Source: an uncultured Opitutia bacterium (GTDB lineage: Bacteria; Verrucomicrobiota; Verrucomicrobiia; Opitutales; Opitutaceae). From it: DNA of 64,000 nucleotides. Below are positions 49,512-57,878 of the stretch, piece by piece (position 1 is the first letter of the stretch; each line of letters opens with the position of its first letter). The stretch lies in NCBI GenBank assembly GCA_903859715.1, contig CAIONS010000069.1:1-64000 (forward strand), written 5' to 3'. A program made the position numbers and the translations under genes. The notes beneath the pieces are model-generated. The model did not search any database. It was given only the letters and a program-made list of their open reading frames with translations, and was not told the origin of the DNA.

Positions 49512-50516
49512 TCAGCGGGCCGGCGGCACAAAAATATAATCGAAGCCGTAGGCGCCGTAAAGGCCGCCATTTTGCCAGGTGAAACCGAGATCGTCGGAAT
49601 AGTAGCTGCCTTCCTCGAAGGTTGAGGCCCAGAGACGGCCCTTCACATCGGGGTCGAAGGCCAGCACGAAGACATTCCGGACCGGCAGGCCCGCGGAGCG
49701 ATCCGCCCACGTTTTGCCACCGTCAGCCGACACGCGCACGCCGATCCCCCAGCCTCCCACGGCAAGCTGGGCGGCTGTCCGCGGCGAAACCGCCACGGCG
49801 TAAAGATTGGCCGAAGCCGAGCCGGGATCCGTCGCATTCCAACTGGCGCCGCCATCATGCGAGAGCCAAGCGCCGCGTCCCTGGGTGCCGGCCAGGATGA
49901 ATTTCGGTTCCGCTGCACTCTGGGCGAGCCGCAGCACGCTCACGGCGGGGAATTTTGCCCGCTGCCACAAAGCCGCGCCATTCACCGAGACATAGACCCC
50001 GTCCTCCGTGCCCAGCAGGACGCGGCCCGCGTGCGCCGAGTCGGCGAGGATCGTCTGGCAGTAAAATTTCGCGAGACCCTGGTGCGCAAGCTGCCACGTC
50101 TCGCCGCCATCGATGGAACGCAGCGGACCCCACGCCGTCGCCGCGTAAACGAGCGACGGATTGTGCCGGTCAAAGACAATGCTGCGCACGTCGGCCACTT
50201 CCCAGCCCGTGACCTTGCGCCAGGTGCGGCCTCCATCGGGCGTGCGCACGACGCCGTCGGAACTGGCCAGCAGCATGACATCGGAATTCACCGGGCTCAC
50301 CGCCAGGCCCGCGACCCCCAGAATGCGCGGGCCGAAATTGGCCCATTGGCCATCGGCGGCGCGAAGATACAGGCCGGAGTCGAGCGGAGTCGGCGAATTT
50401 TTCTGGGCCTTGGTCATGGACACAGCGGCATAGAACCGGCTCGGGCCCGGGGCTTCCGCAGCCTGCACGCCGGCGGTCAGAACCAAAAAAGGAAGAAGGA
50501 AACGAAGAAGGCTCAT
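49512..50516 (-). CDS. Secreted Asp-box beta-propeller, family B copy 3
   Basis: Signal MSLLRFLLPFLVLTAGVQAAEA; TPDGGRTW, SIDGGETW, SHDGGASW, SADGGKTW; 4-nt overlap with family A copy 3. Confidence 0.85.
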   Translation of the reverse strand: MSLLRFLLPFLVLTAGVQAAEAPGPSRFYAAVSMTKAQKNSPTPLDSGLYLRAADGQWANFGPRILGVAGLAVSPVNSDVMLLASSDGVVRTPDGGRTWRKVTGWEVADVRSIVFDRHNPSLVYAATAWGPLRSIDGGETWQLAHQGLAKFYCQTILADSAHAGRVLLGTEDGVYVSVNGAALWQRAKFPAVSVLRLAQSAAEPKFILAGTQGRGAWLSHDGGASWNATDPGSASANLYAVAVSPRTAAQLAVGGWGIGVRVSADGGKTWADRSAGLPVRNVFVLAFDPDVKGRLWASTFEEGSYYSDDLGFTWQNGGLYGAYGFDYIFVPPAR

Positions 50517-52447
50517 GGCTGGGCGGGGACCACGGTCAATGAGCTGGCGTTGTGCTCGAAATCCAGGAGATAGCGCTCCGGACCGTAGCTGATTTCAAGT
50601 TTCTGACTGCCCCGGAGCGCATGGCCGAACGGGCTTTCGAACAGCGGCCATTTCGCGAAATCCACAAGCTTGCCGTTGATGGCCGGCGTCTGGCCATAGC
50701 GGGCATGGATCACCGTGCCGTCGAGAGAGGTGAACGTCGCCTCGGGCGCAGCAGTCGTGGAAAATTTCAGCGGCAGCGTGCGCACCGCGGCCTTGAACGC
50801 CTCGTAGGAGGCAAAGTCCCGGGCGGCTGCGACCTGAACCACGTAGCCATTCCGCAGGGCCGGACTCACATAACAGCGGTGACCTGCGCCCCAGTCCGTG
50901 AAACCCCCGCTGATAAAGGTGCCGCCGGCGCCGTTGCGCAGCAGGCCGGTCCAGTCGCTCGGTCTCCATTCGCCGTGAGCAAACGGGCGGTACGCGATGT
51001 AGGCCGGTCCGCCTTGCGCGAAAATCCAGCCGGAGGCGTCCTCGTCCGTCTGCGCGAGGTCGCGCGAGAAAAACACCGTCACCAGCGGGAAGCGCGTGCC
51101 CGGCGGGATATCGTAGAGGGCGATGAGTGCGGCCCCATGCTGGTAAACCTGTTCGTAGGGAGAGCCGCCGGGGAGTTTGTCGGGAGTGTCGTAGTCGGCC
51201 TTGGAGCGGGCAATGATGTTGGTGGCGGTGTCCCAATCCCCGGCAAAAAACATCGTGCCCTCGAGAGGCGACGAATAGGGCTGCACCCCGAAGAACGTGT
51301 TGGCCGCCTTGGCCGCCGGCAGGTCTGTGCGCCAGATAAGGCTCCACGTCTGCTGCTGAATGGGCTGGAGCAGGCCGCCTTGCGTGGAGCCGAGGATGAA
51401 GTCGCTGTCCACATAGCTGTATTTATAAACCGGTAGGGTGCGCTTATCGCCGATCATAAACGTGCCGGCCTCGGCATTGCGCATGCGCCAGCGGGTGCGC
51501 TTGAGTTCGCGCTCGACGTAGGGTTGGTCGCGATCGCGGGCGATCCGCTCGAGGATCGGCGGCGGGGTGTAGCCGCTCAAGGTGAGCAGCTGGACCGTGG
51601 CATTGGGCTGGCGCTCGCCAAAACCGAAGAGCAGCCAGCCGAGGGCCACCGAAGGTGTGATGCCGGGCGCCACGATTTGCTTCGGATACACCCGGCTGTG
51701 CGCACCACCATAGTATCCGTCGAGCGTTTCGACGGCGTAATCATAAATGACATAATCGAGCAGCATGTGTGCCTTGTGCCGGAAGGCCGGGTCGTGGGCC
51801 CAACCTGACAGCAACGAGAGCCCGATGACGTATTCCTCGATATAATTGGGCGAATCATACTCGCCCTGGCCAAAGGAGGTCGTGACCTCCATCCAGTGCT
51901 CAAGGTAGCTGCGGGCCTCGGCCATGTTTTCCGCCGAGGATTTCCCGTTGGACCATTTCCCGGGGCCGGCTCCGGGGTAGCTTTGGGCCGCGAGGTAGAG
52001 GGTGGAGTAGTAAAGCACCCAGTGGTTCTCGGTATCGCCCCGGCTCGGCCAGTAAGTGCGCCAGAGTTCGGCGATGCGGGCGCGGGTGGCATCGTCCAGG
52101 CCGCGTTCTCCCGCCATCATCACGGACACCATCGGATACATCCAAAACATGTCACCGGTGGGCTTGGGAGCGATGAGCCTGGCCAGACGCGCCAAGGCCG
52201 CCTCACGCCGCTCCCCGCGCTGGAGACACGTGGCGACGTCAAAATAGCTCCCTTTGGTCGGGTCCGCAGCTTGAATCGCCGCCATCGAACTGGTCGCGAC
52301 GCTTTGGCAGCGCTCCTGGTAGCGGCGGGCAATCTCGGCATCCGACAGAGAAATCGGGTCAATCGCGGCCCGGCTGACCATGGCTCCCATCGCCCCAACC
52401 AAGACCAACACCATGATACCGCGCCTCTTTACCTGTTTCACGATCAT
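50513..52447 (-). CDS. Uncharacterised secreted protein, family A copy 3 (divergent)
   Basis: GDTENHWVLYYSTLYLAA, NGKSSAENMAEARSYLEHWMEV, LKRTRWRMRN, GSTQGGLLQPIQ, SGWIFAQGGPAYIAYRPFA. Confidence 0.83.
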   Translation of the reverse strand: MIVKQVKRRGIMVLVLVGAMGAMVSRAAIDPISLSDAEIARRYQERCQSVATSSMAAIQAADPTKGSYFDVATCLQRGERREAALARLARLIAPKPTGDMFWMYPMVSVMMAGERGLDDATRARIAELWRTYWPSRGDTENHWVLYYSTLYLAAQSYPGAGPGKWSNGKSSAENMAEARSYLEHWMEVTTSFGQGEYDSPNYIEEYVIGLSLLSGWAHDPAFRHKAHMLLDYVIYDYAVETLDGYYGGAHSRVYPKQIVAPGITPSVALGWLLFGFGERQPNATVQLLTLSGYTPPPILERIARDRDQPYVERELKRTRWRMRNAEAGTFMIGDKRTLPVYKYSYVDSDFILGSTQGGLLQPIQQQTWSLIWRTDLPAAKAANTFFGVQPYSSPLEGTMFFAGDWDTATNIIARSKADYDTPDKLPGGSPYEQVYQHGAALIALYDIPPGTRFPLVTVFFSRDLAQTDEDASGWIFAQGGPAYIAYRPFAHGEWRPSDWTGLLRNGAGGTFISGGFTDWGAGHRCYVSPALRNGYVVQVAAARDFASYEAFKAAVRTLPLKFSTTAAPEATFTSLDGTVIHARYGQTPAINGKLVDFAKWPLFESPFGHALRGSQKLEISYGPERYLLDFEHNASSLTVVPAQP

Positions 52448-52536
52448 ATAAAGGGATTGTCTCTGGAAAGAGAGGACTCAGCATGAATCTGTTTCATTCA
52501 GCATTTCAATCAGCATTTTCCCTGAAATTTCACCCT

Positions 52537-53403
52537 ATGAAAACCCCAAAAAAGACGACTCCTCCCCGCCTCATTCAATGCGCCACCCCGTGGTCGATGG
52601 TGCACTACCCCAGCGCCAAGCACGAATGGTCACTGGAGCGGAAAATGAAGGCGATCAAGGCTGCCGGCTTTGACGGCGTCGCCGCGTTCATCAACCCTGA
52701 AACCCAGGCCATCGCAAGCAAGCTGGGCCTGGTGATGATGGGCGGATTCGATGGTTCCAGTGTGGTCACGGCGCGCAAGCAGATCATCGCCCAGCGCGAC
52801 CTCGGAGGTTACTACATGAACGTCCAGTTGCTCGACCACGACACGCCGCCGGCGGTGGCCGCCAAGCTGGCCGTCAAGCTGATCAAAATGTCCGATGAAC
52901 TCGGGGTCGGCGTCCACATCGAAACCCACCGCGACACCGCGACCGAGACCCCGGAGAAATTCGATGAAATCGCCCGGCTTTTCCAGCGGGCCACGGGCAA
53001 ACTCATGCCTGTGACATGGGATCATTCGCACTTCGCGGTCTCCAAGCACATCCTGCCCCAGTTCTACTCCGCCCGCCTGCTGGCGTGGCCCAAGCTGATC
53101 CAGAAATCCCACCTGTTCCACCTGCGGCCGTTCAACAGCCAGCATTGCCAGATTCCCGTGACCAATGGCCGCGGAAAGCTCACCCCGGAATTCAAGGACT
53201 ACCTGGCGTTTGTCGAGGACCTCTTCACGCTCTGGCTCCAAGGCCCGGAGCCGCGCGGCGAACTCTGGACCTGCCCGGAACTTGGCATGAGCCACGGCTA
53301 TCATGTCAGCACCAATCCCCTGCCCTGGCCGGATGCGATTCGCGCGCGAAAGGAATACGCCGGAGCCTGGCAGAAGGCCTTGCGCCGGGCCAAAAAGCGG
53401 TAA
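52537..53403 (+). CDS. Sugar phosphate isomerase/epimerase-like TIM-barrel protein
   Basis: KAIKAAGFDGVAAFINPE...GVGVHIETHRDTATETPEKFDEIARLFQ; VTWDHSHFAVSKHI. Confidence 0.8.
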   Translation: MKTPKKTTPPRLIQCATPWSMVHYPSAKHEWSLERKMKAIKAAGFDGVAAFINPETQAIASKLGLVMMGGFDGSSVVTARKQIIAQRDLGGYYMNVQLLDHDTPPAVAAKLAVKLIKMSDELGVGVHIETHRDTATETPEKFDEIARLFQRATGKLMPVTWDHSHFAVSKHILPQFYSARLLAWPKLIQKSHLFHLRPFNSQHCQIPVTNGRGKLTPEFKDYLAFVEDLFTLWLQGPEPRGELWTCPELGMSHGYHVSTNPLPWPDAIRARKEYAGAWQKALRRAKKR

Positions 53404-53472
53404 CCGGAGCTCAGCAAAAGGCAGGGATCGGCCAGCCAATTCCCTGAATACTACTTGACGGGATGGCATGAT

Positions 53473-53493
53473 TTTCAGAGTTGTTTTCTGAAA
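53473..53493. promoter_or_regulatory. Putative operator: tttcaga-gttgttt-tctgaaa upstream of the LacI-type regulator
   Basis: Perfect 7-bp inverted repeat 23 nt before the start codon. Confidence 0.4.
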
Positions 53494-53515
53494 CTTTCAC
53501 GGCCTACCCCTCGCC

Positions 53516-54556
53516 ATGCTCATCGCCGATATTGCCCACCGGGCCAAGGTCTCTCCCGCCACGGTCTCCCGCGTCATTAATCAGCCTCACTTGGTCGCGC
53601 CCGACCGGCTGGCCCGGGTGCAGGCGGTCATGACCGCGGTCAACTATGTGCCGACACCCCTGCACCGGCGCCGCGGACCCAAGTCGCGCCTCGCCACGCC
53701 CAAGAAAATCGCCGTGTGGTTCGTGGGCGCGAAGAAAACCTCCACTCATAACTGGTTTCAGGACCAATTGCTGCACATCCAGCCTTCCAATGAACGGCAA
53801 CGCATCGAGCTGAGCGTGCTGTTCTCGGACACCCCGGAAGATCTGCCCCGGGTGCTCGCGGAGCGCCAGGTCGACGGCGTCATCATCCAAGGCATGGAGC
53901 CCTCGGCGGCCTGCATGCAGAAGCTCGGCACGCTGCCGCATGTGTGGTTCATGACCCGCCGCACCTCCAATTTCTCCGGTGATTACGTCGAGCCTGACAA
54001 CGACCTCAACGGCCGGCTCGCCGCCGATTTCCTGCACAGCCGCGGACACAAGACCGTCGGCGTGATCGCGACCGACCCGGCCTACAGCGCCGTGGCCTGG
54101 CGCGCGAAGTCATTCGCCGAGCGGGCCAAGGAACTCGGCCTGACCGTGCACCACATTTTCGGCAAGACCCGGCCGGGCGTCAGCTACCTCGAAATCGTGC
54201 CCTTGCACGAGGAAAGCGACACGCTGGTTCGCCGCATGATGCAGGCGACACCCCGCCCGACCGGTCTCTACATGCCCGTGGATCATTTCTGCGGCTCGTT
54301 CTTTCGCTCGATGCGGCAGGCCGGCCTGAAATCAGAGCGCGATTTTGAAGCCGTGCTCGGGAACTACAACCAGGTCATCTATCATAATCTCGACCATCTG
54401 CCGGCCGCACTCGACATCAACCTGCCCACGTTGGTGCGCAAGGTTGTCGATCATCTCGTCTGGCGGATAGAAAACCCGCAGGCCATCGGCCGCGTAGGCA
54501 TCAGCATTGCCCCCACGCTTGTGACCATGGCCCAGTCGAAGCAGTTGATCGCCTGA
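53516..54556 (+). CDS. LacI family transcriptional regulator
   Basis: N-terminal HTH IADIAHRAKVSPATVSRVINQPHLVAPDRLARVQAVMTAVNYVP; periplasmic-binding-like core. Confidence 0.95.
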   Translation: MLIADIAHRAKVSPATVSRVINQPHLVAPDRLARVQAVMTAVNYVPTPLHRRRGPKSRLATPKKIAVWFVGAKKTSTHNWFQDQLLHIQPSNERQRIELSVLFSDTPEDLPRVLAERQVDGVIIQGMEPSAACMQKLGTLPHVWFMTRRTSNFSGDYVEPDNDLNGRLAADFLHSRGHKTVGVIATDPAYSAVAWRAKSFAERAKELGLTVHHIFGKTRPGVSYLEIVPLHEESDTLVRRMMQATPRPTGLYMPVDHFCGSFFRSMRQAGLKSERDFEAVLGNYNQVIYHNLDHLPAALDINLPTLVRKVVDHLVWRIENPQAIGRVGISIAPTLVTMAQSKQLIA

Positions 54557-54763
54557 ATTTTCATCAAAGCCGCAAAAGACTACTCTTGCTAAAGTAGATC
54601 GGGCTCTTTTCCCTCGGTTTCGACTCTTCGCCCCCCGGTGAGTCTGTCGGCCCCCCACCTACGCAGCCTTTGGCTGCGCGTTCTTTACAGTTTCTTACTT
54701 TCCCGATTTTGGGCGCGTTTACCCGTGCCCGAAGCCGGAAACTACAAACCACCCCCCACAAGA

Positions 54764-57700
54764 ATGAAATCAGAAATCAGCTATCCACTACACAGGACCA
54801 GTAAGCATCTGGTTGCCTGTTTGGCCCTGTTGGCCGCGGTTGCGAATCCCGCACTCCGGGCCGCCAGCGCGGATGACATGCAGAAACTCGAGGATGAGGT
54901 CGCCGCACTTAAGCAGCGTCTCGCCCAATATGAAGGCCCGAACGCCACCGCTCCCGCCGCTAGCACAACGGCCACGGTTGTCGCCAAACCTGCGGTCGGC
55001 ACGAGCCGGCTCGCGACCGACGATGGTGTGACCCTGCTCACACCGTACGAAGTCTCCAGCGACAAGGACAATGGCTACCTACGGACTAATTCCGCCACGG
55101 CCACCAGCATCGGCATGGAGATCCAAAAGATCCCGATGTCAGTCTCGGTGGTGAGTTCGGAGTTCATCCAAGACACCGGCATGCGAAGCCTCACGGATAT
55201 CCTGGGTTTCACCGCCGGAACCTCGGGTGATCCGCGCTTCAATGTCACCCGTCCGTCCAATAATCCCACCCCGCAGGGCACCTTCACCATTCGCGGTTTC
55301 CCGGTGAATATCATCCTCCGCGACGGCGTGTTCCTTTATTCGACGAAGTTCAACGTCGATAACACGGACCGGGTTGAAATCATCAAGGGTCCTGCGGCCA
55401 TCTTCTTCGGCCAAGGTTATCCCGGTGGCGTAATCAACTACATCACCAAGACAGCCAGCCTCGGCAAGCTCCCGACGGAAATCAGCTACACGTTTGGCTC
55501 CGACAATACCAACCGCGGACTGATCGATGAAAACCATGTGCTGTCCAAGACCGCCGCCATTCGCATCGTAACCGGTTGGGAAAACAGCCAGGGCCAGCGC
55601 TCGTTCGAATACCAGAAGCGCTTCGACCTTACGCCGTCGGTCCTGTTTGACCCGTTTGCGAACGGCAAGCTGAAGATCACGGCCAACACGATCTACCTGC
55701 AGGAGCGTTTCAACGCCAACAATAGCGACTGGCTCTTCCCCAGCGGCTGGTTTCAAGCGTATGCAGCTCCTTCGCAGGCGCTCATCAACGCGGCTGGCGC
55801 AGCGGTCTCGGGCGCGGCCAATCCGACCGCAGCCTACCAAGCCCGGATCTTCGCGAACTTGGGCGCTTACAACGCTGACCGCCGCGTGGTCGCAGGAGAT
55901 CCCCTCCTGCCGCTCTACACCTCAGTCTCGCGGGGCGCCTATTACACGGATCTCAACGGCAACCGGGTTCATGACAAGCACTTCAACTATCTGAACCGGG
56001 GTTCTTTCTATCAGAACGATCAGACCACCTCGACGTTCGCACTGGAGTTGACCCCGTCCAGCTGGTTCTCGATCCGTTATAACCTGACGCAGGACCAGAC
56101 GAACTTCAGCGATCAGGAGGGAAACAATTATCCCAATGCGGATGGCATCACCTTCAGCGCCATCAGCGGCTGGAGTGCAACAATGTACAACCGCAAGACG
56201 CGGACGCACCAGATCGATGCAGTGGCCAGCGTCGATGCCCTCGGCGTCAAGAGCAAGTTCCTGTTCGGCTATTCCCTGCAGAACTTCCGTCAGCAGTATG
56301 CCACGCCACTCAACGCCACGCCAGACTACAAGCTCGTCCCGGGTTACAACTACCCGACAACGAACCCCGCCACGAGCCTCACAGCCGGTGATGCTACCCG
56401 CAACACGGGCAATCTGCAGGTCCTCAAAGATCGCTTCGGCAATATTCTAAGCGCGACGCAGGTCTACACCACGTGGGATCCCGCGGCCCAGGTTCAGCCC
56501 CCGAACTCCAAGTTGTTCGACGGTTGGGCCAACCCGCTCGATGGTTATCCCACCCAGTACAATGCCTGGTATCTCAACTACCAGGGCACGGCGCTGTCGG
56601 ATCGTCTCACGGTCCTCGGCGGCTATCGCCGGGAAACCTATCGCCAGGCGGGCCAGGCCCTGACCAGCAACTTCCCATGGTTCTCGCCTCCCGTCTACGC
56701 CGGCAACAACACGACCTTGTATCCCGAGGCAGTGTATGGCTACAGCGCCTCCTATGCGTTGGGGAATTTCCTCACCCAAAAGGGCAATTCCTACATGGGC
56801 GGCGCTTCCTTCGAAATCAAGAAGGGCGTGAATCTCTACACCTCGGTCAGCCAGACGTTCCGGTATAATAATCTGACGCCGCTCGGCGGCTTCAACAATA
56901 CCGGCCTCTTTGTCGACTCCACGGGTGCCTCGGTGTTCGCCACGCTGGTCAATCCGGCCCTCGCGGCCAATCCGGCTGGTTTCACGTTCAAGTATTACAA
57001 CGGCGGCACGACCCTGATCACCACGCTGGCGCAAGCCGCGGCGGCCGAGGTTCATGACGGCGCAAATACCCTGGCCCCGAACGAAGTGGGCAAGAACATC
57101 GAAATCGGTGCGAAGGTGGCCCTTGATGACAACCGGATTGTCGGTACGTTCTCGCTGTTCCGAGCGGATCGTAACAACCAGTTGGTGGAAGACCTCCAGC
57201 ATCAGGCGGTCGATTCACTCAACTACGGCAACACCGCTGGTGTTCCAGCGGGTCAGCGCACCTTCCGCTGGCGTTCTACGGCCCATAACCGGATCGAGGG
57301 AACCGAGGCGGAAGTCATCTGGACCCCGGCGCGAAACTTCCAACTCCTGGCCAACGCCTCGTGGTATTGGACAGCGAAAACGCTGGCTGACCCATCGGTG
57401 CGTCCGACGAATATCGTCTATAATATCTACTTCGGAAATCGCATCGAGAATGTGCCGGAATATCGGGCCAACTTCTTCGGCAAGTACACGCTGTCCGCAG
57501 GCACGTTCCATGGCCTGTCGTTCGGCCTGGGCGCCCGCTATGCCTCTCGCTCGATCGCGTCACGTTCGGCGGATTGGAATCCCAACGAGGGCGGCCTCAC
57601 GAGTTCTAACTTCCTCGTTTGGAAGGGCATGATTTCATATCCTTACGAGGTCAGGGGCTACAAGCTGGTGAGCCAGTTCAATATCGATAACATCTTCAGC

Positions 57701-57784
57701 AAGAAATATATCGATGGCGGAGTCGGCGTACCGATTCTGGCTCCAACCGCAAACTGGACCATAACAACAACCCTGAAGTTCTAA
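54764..57784 (+). CDS. TonB-dependent outer-membrane receptor
   Basis: Plug domain (IPMSVSVVSSEFIQDTGMRSLTDIL...FTIRGFPVNIILRDGV...VEIIKGPAAIFFGQGYPGGVINYITK), terminal WTITTTLKF. Confidence 0.95.
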   Translation: MKSEISYPLHRTSKHLVACLALLAAVANPALRAASADDMQKLEDEVAALKQRLAQYEGPNATAPAASTTATVVAKPAVGTSRLATDDGVTLLTPYEVSSDKDNGYLRTNSATATSIGMEIQKIPMSVSVVSSEFIQDTGMRSLTDILGFTAGTSGDPRFNVTRPSNNPTPQGTFTIRGFPVNIILRDGVFLYSTKFNVDNTDRVEIIKGPAAIFFGQGYPGGVINYITKTASLGKLPTEISYTFGSDNTNRGLIDENHVLSKTAAIRIVTGWENSQGQRSFEYQKRFDLTPSVLFDPFANGKLKITANTIYLQERFNANNSDWLFPSGWFQAYAAPSQALINAAGAAVSGAANPTAAYQARIFANLGAYNADRRVVAGDPLLPLYTSVSRGAYYTDLNGNRVHDKHFNYLNRGSFYQNDQTTSTFALELTPSSWFSIRYNLTQDQTNFSDQEGNNYPNADGITFSAISGWSATMYNRKTRTHQIDAVASVDALGVKSKFLFGYSLQNFRQQYATPLNATPDYKLVPGYNYPTTNPATSLTAGDATRNTGNLQVLKDRFGNILSATQVYTTWDPAAQVQPPNSKLFDGWANPLDGYPTQYNAWYLNYQGTALSDRLTVLGGYRRETYRQAGQALTSNFPWFSPPVYAGNNTTLYPEAVYGYSASYALGNFLTQKGNSYMGGASFEIKKGVNLYTSVSQTFRYNNLTPLGGFNNTGLFVDSTGASVFATLVNPALAANPAGFTFKYYNGGTTLITTLAQAAAAEVHDGANTLAPNEVGKNIEIGAKVALDDNRIVGTFSLFRADRNNQLVEDLQHQAVDSLNYGNTAGVPAGQRTFRWRSTAHNRIEGTEAEVIWTPARNFQLLANASWYWTAKTLADPSVRPTNIVYNIYFGNRIENVPEYRANFFGKYTLSAGTFHGLSFGLGARYASRSIASRSADWNPNEGGLTSSNFLVWKGMISYPYEVRGYKLVSQFNIDNIFSKKYIDGGVGVPILAPTANWTITTTLKF

Positions 57785-57813
57785 TCTGACGATTACTTTC
57801 AAGAGCCATCTTC

Positions 57814-57850
57814 AAGGGGCGGAGACAATAGTCTCCGCCCCTTTTCTTTT
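57814..57850 (+). terminator. Rho-independent terminator of the TonB receptor gene
   Basis: aaggggcggagac-aata-gtctccgcccctt followed by ttctttttg. Confidence 0.92.
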
Positions 57851-57878
57851 TGCCGATAGAGCGTGACCACGGATCGGC

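Noticed and set aside
47148-49625. 825 aa plus-strand ORF
   Set aside because: Antisense to GH78, which has family motifs
38924-52447. Phage, defence or toxin system explanation for the repeated A/B pairs
   Set aside because: All six proteins have secretion signals and lie among glycosidases; no nuclease, helicase, NTPase or phage motifs seen
57814-57850. Considered as another dispersed hairpin repeat
   Set aside because: Short loop plus T-rich tail directly after the receptor stop is a standard intrinsic terminator
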